DNA of 64,000 nt from Diphasiastrum complanatum. Taxonomy: Eukaryota; Streptophyta; Lycopodiopsida; Lycopodiales; Lycopodiaceae. Shown here piece after piece: positions 23,680 through 34,740 of the stretch (position 1 is the first letter of the stretch; every line of letters begins with the position of its first letter). The stretch is from contig CM055103.1 in the NCBI GenBank assembly GCA_029204225.1, forward strand, positions 52,743,538-52,807,537, in the 5' to 3' direction. The notes under the pieces were generated by a model. That model saw only the letters and a list, made by a program, of their open reading frames with translations. It searched no databases and was not told the DNA's origin. A program made the translations under genes and the position numbers.

Positions 23680-24020
23680 TGTCAAGGATCTTTCTAGTTG
23701 TATAATTAGCTAATTTGCAAGCAATCAAAAGACACACAAATAATTTGAAAGAGAGATCACTCATCAACCCAAGAGAACACTTTCTGAATTGTATTCACAA
23801 AAATACTAAAGAGTACCTATATATAGTCTTATTTTGAGGGGCACTGTTGCATGGTGTTACGGTCCTCGTTACGGGATGCGTGTCCCAACTCTACTCAATA
23901 TGTATCGTCAAACTAGCACACATGCGAACTGTTACATAAATAGGAAAAACTTGAAAACACTGCTAAAGCAGACAATAGTCATGGAACTATAAGAGAAACT
24001 CGGGCTTAGTTATTCTAACA
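23680..24020 (-). repeat. 341-bp LTR, minus strand
   Basis: On the minus strand it runs TGTTAGAATAACTAAG...CTTGACA, then TGGTATCAGAAG: classic 5' LTR plus PBS of a plant copia element. A TATATATAG motif lies near 23818-23826. No 3' LTR is present. Confidence 0.8.
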
Positions 24021-24955
24021 CATTTCTAATTGTCATGTTCCACCAATTTTGGTCATAGATCTTCATATATCTCATGTATCATATGACGAATCAACTTTTG
24101 AATCTATCTCTCTCTCTTCAATCACTCATTTACTTATATAACAACTACAAGATCTTGCATTATTCTATCTTGGCATTTACAAGATCACTTAACATTTGAT
24201 TTAGAGCAGTTATTATTGGAGCGTGAAGATGTAGTCAGTCTGTACTTGGAATATTGTGTATTTTTGTAGAGTCTCACTTTTTTCGCATTTTATGCAAAAC
24301 AGTGTCACATTTCTGAAAGTGTCTGAAATGGCCTAAAAATTGAGTTAACACAAGTGTTGCAAAACACTTAGTTGCTTAGGATGGCCCGAAGGTGACAAGG
24401 GCGACAATGTCGATTTTTTCGCTTGTGGAAATTCCTAAGTAAAAATGTAGACTGTAGCGACAATCAGTGCAAGAATGCAGACTGTTGAAAAATAGTTCAT
24501 TTTCTACAAACTACTTGAGATAGTGATGTACATGAAAAGGAAGGAGGGCAGTCATGATGAGTAGGAGTAAGATTAAACTCCAACACTCCCTCTTAAGCTT
24601 ACTACTATGAATCTGAACTGCAATTGAGATTTATCATATCTACTAAAGTTCATGGTTAACAGGGTTAACCAGAGTTAATTTGTGGCGCCAAATAGATCAG
24701 TGTTTCAAATTTTCACCAACAAGATTGGCAAACTTGAACTTGAGTTTTTGGATGTAACAAGCTAAATATGGGTCAAACTTGGTGTGTCCAACTAGGTTGG
24801 GTGCCCTACCCACCTTGCTTTAAATGTCTATAACTTTGACAAGACACATCCAATTGGGTTGAAACAAATCGCAACACAATCTAGACTCCACCAGTTTTCA
24901 ATCAAAAAATAGACATGTGTCACCATGTTGATAGACATCACGCAAGTGCTCCTTT
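24021..24955. other. Unassigned flank with one stray element segment
   Basis: No gene. The only recognisable part is 24651-24719, described separately. The rest has no partner in the window. Confidence 0.3.
24651..24719 (+). promoter_or_regulatory. Stray copy of gene X upstream motif with E2F-like site
   Basis: About 69 bp beginning CATGGTTAACAGGGTTAACC and continuing to TTTCACCAAC matches the region upstream of gene X at 25279 (copy A) and 52587 (copy B). It contains the near-palindrome GGTTAAC..GGTTAACC and TGGCGCCAAA (24683-24692), which fits the plant E2F consensus. It lies outside the TIR-bounded element, so it marks another eroded copy. Confidence 0.6.
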
Positions 24956-24987
24956 CATTAGAGAAACTTAGAGCCCGGAGAGGGCCT
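24956..24987 (+). repeat. Element A left TIR
   Basis: CATTAGAGAAA, then AGAGCCC and AGAGGGCC. The same block begins copy B at 52265 (CATTAGAAAAACTTAGAGCC). Confidence 0.7.
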
Positions 24988-25436
24988 TTGAAAAAGATGT
25001 TTTTTTATTTTTTTTCTTATTTTCGTTGCCATGTGGACCAATCGAAACCTTGAAATCAGGGTTCTACGTAACGTAGAATTTTCCAAATATAAATAAAATA
25101 AAAACTTTTAAAATATATTGTTGTTTCGTCGAGCAGCATGTGGAAATGCTATTGGTTAATGAGGCCTGCCCTTCCAGCACATCACTGCCCGAAAAGACCC
25201 AAAAATATTGAAAATGAATATGACAGATGGTTGAGACGAGAAAATCGATGTACCATTAATGTATATGCATTGTCAAATCATGGTTAATAGGGTTAACCAT
25301 AGTTAATTTGTGAAGCCAAATAGATCAGTGTTTCAAATTTTCGCCAACACATTTTCTCAGATTCATGGCTTTTTGTTTATGCAAATTTTCAAATTCATAG
25401 TTCATTGTTTCATTTTGTATGCACAGTACGAATGGC

Positions 25437-26983
25437 TCATCAAGAAAGCCGTGCTCCTCAATTGACTCTGTGCTTCTATTCAACGAAATAGATGATAATG
25501 GATTATGGGTGCCAAGAAAATATTCAAAAAACTCTTGGGTTTTGATGCATCCATCATCAAGAGGAGCATTATAAAAAAGGAAAAGGTCAAAACTATCATT
25601 TCGATCTTATTGGAAGGCCAGAATATTGGATTTCAGAACATCATTAGGAGGGAAATCTATTTCTGAAATTCTAGTCCAACATGTATATATGTATTCAGAG
25701 ATAAATGTGCAAGGATTCAACCGTCAAGATCACAAAAAAAGCAACTGTGAGTATTGATATTTTGATTTTTGTCATTCATAAATATCTAATAGTAAACTTG
25801 CCAATCTAATCATTTTTCTCTTGCAGATTTATATCCATCCAACATAAATGAATGGGAGCAGAGAGGATCTTTAGTAGGTCTGTTAGATGTTATTCACTTT
25901 GATATTGGACAGCTGCAATGTCGAGGTAGAACTGCAAAAGATCTAGCTAATAGTGAAATCTTTTTTATGAATCAATGTACATTCTTGATACAAAAAAAAA
26001 ATTGGACAAATAGTATCAATTCCATTACCTAGTTTTGAAAGTGATGAATGGATTGCACCAGATGCTAAAGTTTCAGAATCATTTCGTTGCAAGATATATA
26101 ATGATGTAAAAAAGTCATTAAAAATGAGCACGGGATCAAAAACAGTAAGATTGAGTTGGTTTATATCCTTGAATATATTTGTGGATTTCTTTTCAAGTGT
26201 CAATGTACACAAAAAACCCCAACGATGTTTGTATGCAAAAATTTATCAAATAGTTTATTATCTGAACTTATGGATGAAGGCTGGGACAAAAGATCAGATG
26301 GAGAAATAGAATGCAGAATTAAAATGTCTTCCGTGTGGTTCCGTTATCAAATTGAAAAACAAATGTTGAGCTTATGCTTCCATTATCAAAGATGGAAAAA
26401 AATAAAGGTAAATAGGTGCCACTTGATTAAGACTTGGAAGCTAGTGGACATTCAAAACGAAAAATTATTGAAATTATATACAATGATGCCGTATTGACGT
26501 GTGTTGAGGTGGAAGAAGATTGGAGTCTAAACTACATCAGGCGGGAATATTGCTCCTACAAGATGATGTACTTTCAGACTTCAGATTCATTTTCAATGGT
26601 AAACTCATAAGTAACTATAAACACTCGATCTTTTATGAATAGTTTCGATCAAAACTTTCTAATACAATCTCTGTACTAATTGTAACTAACTTTGTATTAG
26701 TTTTATGCAGGTACGTAAAAGACATGAGTTCGAGATCAAATGCAGAGATATTGGCAAAACAATCCAACTTATGGAAGAACACTGAGATTCACTATCAGCA
26801 AATACATGCCAATCATCATGTCTTTTTATTAATATAGAAAATTGCATTCCAGTATTACACTATGGACACAATCTGATTGTAAGAATCTATATTGATTTCA
26901 ATAAAAAAAACCCCATAAACGGGTTGTTTACATGTAAAATGATTGTATTTTTTTTTTATGTATCTCTATTTACAAATAGATCT
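25437..26983 (+). pseudogene. Gene X, copy A
   Basis: Unrecognised intron-containing gene. Exon 1 (25437-25746) includes DDNGLWVPRKYSKNSW and ends before GTGAGT. Exon 2 starts at about 25827 (AG acceptor after CTCTTGC) with INEWEQRGSLVGLLDVIHFD, then LPSFESDEWIAPDA, then SLNIFVDFFSSVNVHK and CVEVEEDWSLNYIRRE (to about 26600). Exon 3 from about 26712 has RHEFEIKCRDIG and HYGHNLIVRIY. Compared with copy B it lost a base just after the ATG, and it has frameshifts near 25995 (A-run) and 26217. The donor after exon 2 reads ATAAGT instead of GTAAGT. A D-type copy at 46 kb is far diverged yet colinear, so the frame was once under selection. X ends tail to tail with gene Y. A movement-protein-like or other viral origin is possible but not shown. 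Confidence 0.7.
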
Positions 26984-27352
26984 CTATTCAATCAATTTTT
27001 CTATATTTTCTTTATCAGTATTAGCAACTGATAAGGAGAACAGCTCCTTCTATAATCTCGCCCTCCTCTATTTCGGGAAGGGCCTCAATGCCTTTTAAGG
27101 CAAGATGACTCTCTGCTATAATATTGCCTTCCTCTGTATTAGGAAGGACTTTTATTCATTTTTGATCATATAAAATAAGATCTGCATCTTGAGCAACCTG
27201 AAAGGCTGTTAAGGCAGGAACAGCTTCCTGTTGAGGGCCCTCGATCCCAGGTGCAACTCTTACACCATACTGGGCATAGGTTCTGATCAACTCTTGCCGA
27301 AATTTATATACGTCAGAAGGAGTATACGGCTCAAGAGTGAATTGTCATCACA
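26984..27352 (-). pseudogene. Gene Y last exon, copy A
   Basis: The minus strand reads FTLEPYTPSDVYKFRQELIR then TYAQYGVRVAPGIEGPQQEA, ending with an acidic tail (EEGEIIE-type) and a stop at 26984. It matches 55947-56302 and 54175-54530 closely and 47649-47813 more distantly. The splice acceptor is AA here against AG in copies B and C. The upstream Y exons, including the histone-like part, are absent: homology to copy C stops at about 27431. Confidence 0.7.
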
Positions 27353-27565
27353 AAACACAAGAATCAGCAAATTACAAACAATGATAGTAAAAAAATATGA
27401 ATCATAATGAAAGGAACCACAAATGAACATACTCATAGTATTCACAACAATATATAATAAGCAAATCAACAGAAAGTTGAAATGAATAAATAACAAAATT
27501 AGTGATTATGAATGAATCAAAAAGTTCAAGCAATATTCAATATCAAATAAGCTATAACTTACTTG

Positions 27566-28186
27566 AATGCACAGATTCGTCTTTTTCTATTACCTCCTCT
27601 GGATGATAGATCACGTATCCTTGTTTACCAGTTTTTTTCTCTTGTTGCTTCGGACCTTTCTGTTGAGCACATCCATATCTTTAACAAGAGACAAATATGA
27701 GATACGCATGGATTGAAATGTAGTTTTTATCTCATCGTTACTAGTTGTATAGTGATGCAAAGAAGATTTCAACCTTTGGATCTCCTTCTTGAGCATCTCA
27801 TTTTCATCCAAACAAGTTTTCATCTTTGTAGATTTTTCTTCGCACTCCTTTGATATTTTCCTTGATTCCTAATCCAAATAATGTATTCTTTGCATTGAAT
27901 GTGCATTCCCATAGAGCATCAAATTCTCACAGTAACCCAAAAGGCCATTTTTACCATGACACATATAGATTATTAACTGACTCATCGAATGAAAATCTGG
28001 ATGTTGCAATGAACATGGATCAATAGGAAACAATGTTCTTGATGACCATAAATCTACATGCTTTAGCTTTTCCTCCCTGTATCGGACCATATCCAAAGTT
28101 GACAATTTGGGTTGCTTTGAATTTCTTGTCCTGAGCGGAGCATATTGTGGTGACAGATCCACATGAAGATGATAAAGCTTTGTCAT
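27566..28186 (-). pseudogene. Gene Z: 'HVDL..YAPL' N-terminus plus coiled coil
   Basis: Unrecognised protein. It starts MTKLYHLHVDLSPQYAPL (28186), includes LKHVDLWSSRTLFPIDP and GLLGYCENLMLYGNAHS, and after a stop at about 27869 continues in a Lys/Glu-rich coiled coil (NEMLKKEIQRLKSSL near 27790). An A-run near 27640 shifts the frame to QGYVIYHPEEVIEKDESVHS, which runs into a GTAAGTT donor at 27565. A divergent N-terminal copy is at 49190-49364. No Y-type promoter module was seen; a TATA-like TTAAAATATAATT lies upstream near 28360. The gene sits about 340 bp from the right TIR. Confidence 0.6.
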
Positions 28187-28523
28187 CAGTACAGTAGTAT
28201 AGTAACAAACAACACAATGACAATAACAAAGCTGGAGATGGCGCTAACGACTCTGCTGGAGATAGAGATGGCGTAGGCTTTGTTTCAGAAATGTCACTCC
28301 TATTTCAAATTTGTGAGTGTTCCCAACTATTGGGAGGGAATATTTCAGCATTTGGAAAATTATATTTTAACTATGGTTAAGCACCAGTGAAGTTTGATGT
28401 GACTAAACTAAGATGCATTCATTTACATGGAAAGTAGTGCGGGCAGATGCGTAAAGAAGTTAGAAAATGATATTATAATTATTTTATAGTTATTTTTCTC
28501 TCTCCTACATGGCATTTCTTATA

Positions 28524-28555
28524 GGGCCCTCTTTGGGCCCATATTTTCTCTAATG
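28524..28555 (-). repeat. Element A right TIR
   Basis: Reverse complement starts CATTAGAGAAAATATGGGCC and continues CAAAGAGGGCCC, an imperfect inverted match to 24956. Confidence 0.7.
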
Positions 28556-31164
28556 AAAACTATTGGACTTAAAATTTTAGAATATGGACCAGTGAATAAT
28601 TCCATGCTCAGATCATCTCATTTTTCATTGTATGCTGCTTACGTTGATCTGAGTAAGCATGAAAACTATGAGCTCTTGCATCCGTACGATAGAAGGAAAT
28701 TGTTTCATGATTCTAAGTTGCAACTTTAATTAGAGAAAGTGTTGGAAGCAGAGTAGATATTGAGGAATTGTACTTTGTAGAGATTTTCATTTAATATACA
28801 AAATCTCTCTGTGTGTCTATTGCCTATTGGCTTGTATAAATTAGCATGTTTTTTGAAATTTTTTATAATCCGATGATTTTGTATTATGACAAATTTGTAT
28901 TCTTCTGTAAAACCATTGGAAAAGTTGCAATATATAGCTGTTCTTTGTGCTAGTCCCACCATGTTGTGTACTTTTTTGAAATGCCGCTCTTACTTGCCAA
29001 TGAGATTTTTTCATTCCTTGCGATGACCATAAGCTAAGACTTCCACTATTTCTTGCAAAGAATGTCGAATGATGTTGTAATATGTGCTACATATCATAAA
29101 AACAAAATACAAATCAGTACCAAAAATATCTAAAATTAAGTTGATTAATCAAGTCTTCAACATTCCTCTCTTTCTACCTTATGTGTTGAGTGCATGTGTT
29201 TAATAGTTGAACATTGTCTGAACATGTTTGAACATTGTTTGTAACTAGTCACACTCATAGTTCAATTGTTGTTGTATTTGTATATATGCTAAATTTGAAC
29301 AAATATCTTTCTAAACTTATCAACAAATCAGAACAATTTAATTACTTGGTCTATTCATTGGTTCTATTCTTCATTGTGATCAAGACATTCGAAATCACTC
29401 TTCGATACTAATACTTTGAATTGATTGAATTTACATATCCTAAAGGAACAATTACGTTGTTGTAATTAAATGCGGTAGATGTATTATCGCATGTGTTCTC
29501 GTGAACAATCAAGACTTGAGATCACTTATTCGTTCTGAATAAGTGATAGACGGTTGTTGAGGATTGATAATCGAGATTTCGTCTAATTGTTCTAAGAATA
29601 TTGTGAGAAACTCTTTGTCTAATTTACTGATCTAGTGATTGATGTTCTTGTCTGACAAGCTTTGTTGGGTACACAGTCCGATACATTGAATTGGCCGATA
29701 AGTCTAATGTTTTTTTATTAGTCTCAAACGGAATATGTTCGATATGAGATTGTCTAAATCAGCTCTTTAACGATTTATCAAATTCATAACACAATTTAAT
29801 TGGAGTTACTGGTTGCTAGTTCAACTAAATGTCTGTCGACGACCAGATTTGTTAAACAAAGCTTATTAAAAACAATATCATCTGCAATTAATTGAATAAG
29901 CTATTCCTTTGGGGTTCGACAATATTATATACTACACTTAATCTTCTTTATCTGATAAGTACATTACGACATGCTCAACCAATGGGTTGTCATATTTGGT
30001 CTTGTTGACACTGACATTCGGGACGTGTGTGGTGTGCAAGGTCGATTGCCATTCAATACTCTCAAGTTGTGCTCTAGTTGAACCGCATCGGTGGTTGCTT
30101 CAACTAGTGATAGAGTGGATGGTGAGGCAAAAGTTATGTGGGAAAGCTACCATGTGCTTTTCGTGTACTTTAAACCACAATTATTTAAGTTACACGACTA
30201 TCAAGTGTGTCGCACTCTTACAAGGTGAAAGTTCCTTTTCTTTTTTTCTTCTAATGGCCATTTCTATTTTTCTAGAGTAGCCATTATGCAACTTATCTGA
30301 CTCTTACAAGGTGAAAGTTCTGTTTTTTTTTCCTTCTAATGGCCATTTCTATTTTTCTAAAGTAGCCATTATGCAACTTATCTAACTATTGTATCACACT
30401 CTTCCTAAAGGCAAAAGTCACAGTTTTTCTAACGGTCAGTCCTACTTTTCTAAGACAACATTTGTTCGATTTATGTGATGATATATAAGGTCTATCATGT
30501 CTTATGAAGGAAGTCATAAAAGTTTCCTTTTAATTACAACTGTAAAATAGTGACAAAGGTGGTCTATCCATTGTTTTCTTAAATGTGATTACAATGTCTA
30601 GGAGAAATAAACTACCTATAATCTATAGATTATTGTTATATAAATATAGGATTATATCTATAGACAAAAAAGAAGCAAGGAAAAACATAAATGAATTGGA
30701 CTCTCTCTTTTGTAGTTTCATAAGCTTTGAAATTGACTTTCTGGGCAAGAAGTAGTCAAGCCCTATTTTGAGAAATTTGCACATTCTCAATTCTTAGCCC
30801 TAAACAATTGTGCTCATAGCCTTTTTCATTATTCAAGAATTCAATGTAATTCAAGAATCCTAATTTGTTCTATTTCTTGAATGCTTTTCCTAGCCTCTCT
30901 ACTTATGCCAATTTCATATTTTGATACATGACATAAACCATGATTCTATTTTTCCTTATTCTGCATTTTAACGTGTTTGCTACTAGGTAAATTAATATAG
31001 GCTTGCTATCAGAGACGTTAATGGCTGGCAATGACACCTCAATTCTCTAATCAGTTCCCTTTTGATTTATTATCTTGATAATTCTATGAGCCAGGTTACT
31101 CAAGTAGCCAGGTTACCTAATGAATATTTACAGTAACTTATTTTGGTAATGACTTGTGAGGCTT
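28556..31164. other. AT-rich spacer without recognised genes
   Basis: No ORF with family resemblance. One local duplication (30214-30385) is listed separately. A GGGGTTCGACAAT-type stretch near 29910 may be an old LTR edge, but no partner was found. Confidence 0.4.
30214..30385 (+). repeat. 86-bp tandem duplication
   Basis: ACTCTTACAAGGTGAAAGTT begins at 30214 and again at 30300, and the following 60-plus bases (ATGGCCATTTCTATTTTTCT and beyond) are nearly identical. Confidence 0.9.
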
Positions 31165-32410
31165 CGTGAATGTCTCATTTCAAGTCCCTGTGTCCTCCCA
31201 TCTCCATGCAATGGGCATTTCACCCTTGAGAGCTATACGTTCAATTCATAGTATAGCTGTAAGTTGTTTGTGAGATCTCACGGTTATGTTTTCAAGACAT
31301 ATGAGTGCACTGATGACGTTCCTTTAATCTGTATATTTTCCTACCATATTAGCTTCTCATTTAACAACAACTTTTTTCAAAGCTTTTGCTTGGTGTGTTG
31401 GAGTATAACTTAATTTTGTTACCTATCTACGTATGTATATTGTAACAACAAGTTTTCATGTTTGTCAGGTTAGTCCTTGTTAAATTCAACTTGCCTTACA
31501 TCAACCAGACGATGATCCCAGTTTTACATTTTATTATTCTCTGATTCAGTGTATAATTCTATGATATTTGCATAATTGTTGCGTCGGTATTCATATAAAA
31601 CAGAAATTGGATTCCAATAGCCGATACGAGAGAGGCAGACAAATCTGGGATACACGTTGTGATCACATTGTTTGCTCCTTGTAAATAAGCTAGGAATCTG
31701 TAAAAGGCATACACAATGATCATAAACTGAGGTAATGTGGCAAACCTCACGTAGCCAGCCTTATTCGAAGCTATATACCATATATATGCTTACTTGAAGA
31801 CTTATTTAGGGGTGCAATACTTGCGGTAGCTAGGTGGAATGTAACTCCGAGCAACCCGTTTCATGTGAATTTGTGTAATACCTAACCCAGTGTTTACCCT
31901 TTCATTGAGTGAGCATAGCCCTTTGATCATGGACAAACTTGAAGTCAAGTGATTAGAGGGTTGTTGATGGCAAATGACTGCACTAGACGTTTATCTTTTG
32001 CACGTCCCGCTGCCAACGCCTGCAGATACTCTAAATAGCATCCACCAACTCTGGAGCAGGGGTGATCTTTTGATCCTTTGCTGGATAATAGAAGGTTACG
32101 TAGGATCGTCTTGTGCTGTCGCTGTTCACAATGGCTCTGTGGTTGGCGCTTCTGTATCTCCCATTCGTAATGATCTGCAAATCATTAACATAGTGATGTC
32201 AACTTGCTTGTCTACACAAGTTAACTGATACAGACAATAAAGTAACGCTGCAGAGGCTTGAGCAACTCGTGAATTCTTGAAAAGGCTGACAAGCCTTAAA
32301 TTCTTGGCTTCACGTTAGCGAACACTACAACGAGATAAACCTTCTAGTTGAGCATAGAAGGAGACGAATCAGGGAAGCACAGATTCCTTCATTTGTTGTA
32401 TGCGATCCTA
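31165..32410. repeat. Segmental duplication, left copy
   Basis: From GAATGTCTCATTTCAAG through the dioxygenase 3' exon and intron, this matches 62585-64000 in order and orientation, with scattered substitutions and indels. The two copies lie 31.4 kb apart, separated by transposable elements. Confidence 0.85.
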
Positions 32411-33110
32411 ATTATGTCATGAAGACTCAAAACTATTTACCTCGATTTGATCTGCCAGATTGACGATAGCGTTCTGATGATTTGGAACCAGTTCCCACGT
32501 GTCGTTTGCGGCAGCCACCTGCAATCCGTCGCCCTCTTGCATCAGAATGGTGATGCCTCCAATGTCAGAGTGTGCAGGCAGGCCGAGAGTTTTTCCTGGC
32601 TCCGGACAGGGAGGATAGCACTGGAATACTATGCTCTGCTGTGTTTCCCCCATAGCCTCCTTGAGGTACGTGGGTTTGAGCCCAAGATTCTCAGAGATGA
32701 CAGACAGCAGCCGGTGAGCTAGGTCCATTAGTGCTGCTGTGTACGTCTTCTCCACGGTCTTATTAAATTCAGCTTGCTTCTGTGGCCAGTAGTTATAATG
32801 CCTTTCAGAATGGGAGAGAGTGAAGCTCCACGAATTCACGCCAAAACTGCGGCTCACTGTCAGTAAGGACCATACGGCTGCCATAGCCTTCAGCTGCGAG
32901 CACTGGCTCTCCAGCATACACAAGCTTCTCGTCGTTGGGCATACGTATACCCACTTCCTTCAGCTTATCCATGAGCTCTACTGGCACGCCGTGATTGATA
33001 ATTTGGAAGAAGCCATTCTTTTCACAGGCTGCAGCGATCTGAACCCTGACGGAAGAAGCCAGTCGTTCATCAATTAGGCCTGACAGATCAATTGGCTTCA
33101 GAGTTGCCAT
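31945..33110 (-). pseudogene. 2-oxoglutarate/Fe(II) dioxygenase, frameshifted and 3'-truncated
   Basis: Plant 2OGD family (non-haem Fe(II) oxygenase acting on small molecules; substrate not predictable). The N-terminal DIOX_N domain (from ATG at 33110) has AAACEKNGFFQIINHGVP. The catalytic region has SIVFQCYPPCPEPGKTLGLP, then AHSDIGGITILMQEGDGLQV with the HxD Fe ligands. Exon 2 ends NAIVNLADQIE at 32441 before GT. Exon 3 from 32174 reads IITNGRYRSANHRAI, the distal His, then TRRSY, the 2OG-binding RxS. A frame change near 32812 splits the protein after FVELHSLP. A 31-bp deletion against the paralogue at 63496 creates a TAG at 32031, removing about 40 C-terminal residues (intended end 31945). 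A TATATATAG on the minus strand at 33342-33350 is a plausible TATA box. Probably a pseudogene, although an error at the frameshift cannot be excluded. Confidence 0.88.
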
Positions 33111-33341
33111 GCGTAATCAGTCTGTAGATGATCTAGAAATATTTATGTCGCTTTAAGATAAAAAGTATTGGATGTACAGGCACTGTAGCGTTGTGGGGGT
33201 GTGTGAGTGTAAAAGCTGGGCTGTGTGTCTTCCCTGAAAACTATTCTTACTACTGCATATATTTGATCACGAGTGATGAGCGATAAGGACTAAACGGAAT
33301 TCGGTGGTGTTGGGCATGCACAGGGAGGTACATACGCTTGC

Positions 33342-33350
33342 TATATATAA
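33342..33350 (-). promoter_or_regulatory. TATA box for the dioxygenase
   Basis: TATATATAG on the minus strand about 235 bp upstream of the ATG at 33110, a usual distance for a plant gene with a 200-bp leader. Confidence 0.4.
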
Positions 33351-34153
33351 GAATCCTTATGTTATAGTAACAAGATTCCACACTCTTTCACTGGGGGAGA
33401 TACGGACATTCTTTCTATGTGCGGTTGCCATGACGGAGAGCGACCAGCTGGAAAGCTGAGAGCAATCAGCTTACCCAAGCAAATCTAAGAGATATGCTCT
33501 TTTTTGGACCGATATCAGAATCTTCTTAAATTCTTGTTTTTGATCAAAATTTATGATCCATCTATGATCAAAAAGGTAACAATTGAGCAATTATTTATAT
33601 TAAAAACTGCATAGGATTAAGACAGGGAGGGTAATGATACACTATTGCTTTGTAAAGTGTACTGCCAAGTCAATGTACCAGTGGAGACCCAACTCCCAAA
33701 AGATAATCCTGGTAATTCTTTTTGCAATCTGTATCTTTGTAATGACGTTCTTTAGTCTCTTGATACACTTCCATGTTTGTTCTCATGTAAAGTCATATGT
33801 TGATTCTATTTTCCAATATATCCAAGATTTGTAAGCTGATGTTCTAAACATTTGATACCTTTTACATTTAGAACATTCCAAAATAACTTTGTGTAGGCTA
33901 GGAAAACCATAAAAATATTTATGCACTCATATATTCATGCAAGCAGAATGATGGCTTTTCTGAGCTCATGTGGATATAGACGTTGCATGGTGTGGTATAT
34001 TCAAAGACAACTTTTGGAACGCCCTTGCTCAAATCTTCTATGCCCATTTAAACAATTCCTACCAGTCAACCATGTGGACCAATCAAATTTTAATGTTCAT
34101 GGAACTTTCTCATGTAGAAAGTTTAGGCATAGATGCATATCCACAAGACTAGT
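33351..34153. other. Spacer without recognised features
   Basis: Short ORFs only, none with family resemblance. A stretch at 33970-34152 encodes an open frame (FKDNFWNALAQIFYAHLNNS) that I do not recognise and have no second copy of. Confidence 0.3.
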
Positions 34154-34740
34154 TGTTGGGGGACCGTTTCCGTGCCTCCCTAATCGTGTGGATCTAGAGG
34201 GCCAAAAAGCGGGCTTATGGATCTAAATCCAAGTGAGTGTGTCGCGTGTAGTAACGGGCTTTGTTCCAATGGGGAGAGAGTTGACAAGGCCATGGGAGTG
34301 AGAATCTATGCTAACTAAGTATAATGAGCCTAGATTTGGGATGAAGTTCATCTCTTACCTCTTCTTTTTTTGTGTTCTTTTCTTGGTTTTGCATGCTTTC
34401 TTTTCTTGGTTTTGTTCTTTCTTGGTTATCTAGGCATCTTTGGCTCTAGATCTTCTCCTCAAGAGGTTGATCTTCTAGTTAGAATTAAAGTAGAATCACT
34501 GTGCTACTGTACTGTGGGTCCTATAAGTGGATAAGGATCAGTTGGCCTCGCCACGAGGCAAGTTGATGGGACACGCGTCCCGCCAACGGCAACCTGGGTC
34601 ATGCATGGGTTGCCTGAGTGAACAACTATATGTAGAGTGTAATTTCATTTTGAGAAATACAGTTGCTATGTGAGCTTGCAGTGGAGAGTGTTTTCTGTCT
34701 GTATTATTGTGTAGCATGATCTGTGTTCCTGTCCAAAGCA
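34154..34740 (+). repeat. F3 5' LTR
   Basis: Begins TGTTGGGGGACC and probably ends ...GTCCAAAGCA at 34740. The PBS TGGTATCAGAGC is at 34751-34762. The end is inferred from TG..CA and the PBS because no second LTR is present. Confidence 0.6.

Larger units (their letters stand above)
24956..28555. mobile_element. TIR-bounded element A carrying genes X, Y-end and Z
   Basis: The left end reads CATTAGAGAAACTTAGAGCC, then CGGAGAGGGCC. The right end, read on the minus strand, is CATTAGAGAAAATATGGGCC, then CAAAGAGGGCCC. The first 11 bp are identical and the following GC-rich block is clearly related. Inside are gene X (plus), the last exon of gene Y (minus) and gene Z (minus). No known transposase, integrase or polymerase is recognisable. 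The flanks (TTT on the left, AAA on the right) do not form a direct TSD. The left end is shared with the start of copy B (52265). The three MITEs in the window have related ends. Confidence 0.7.

Noticed and set aside
29987-30280. 97-codon plus-strand ORF
   Set aside because: No family resemblance, composition not gene-like, and overlaps the 86-bp tandem duplication.
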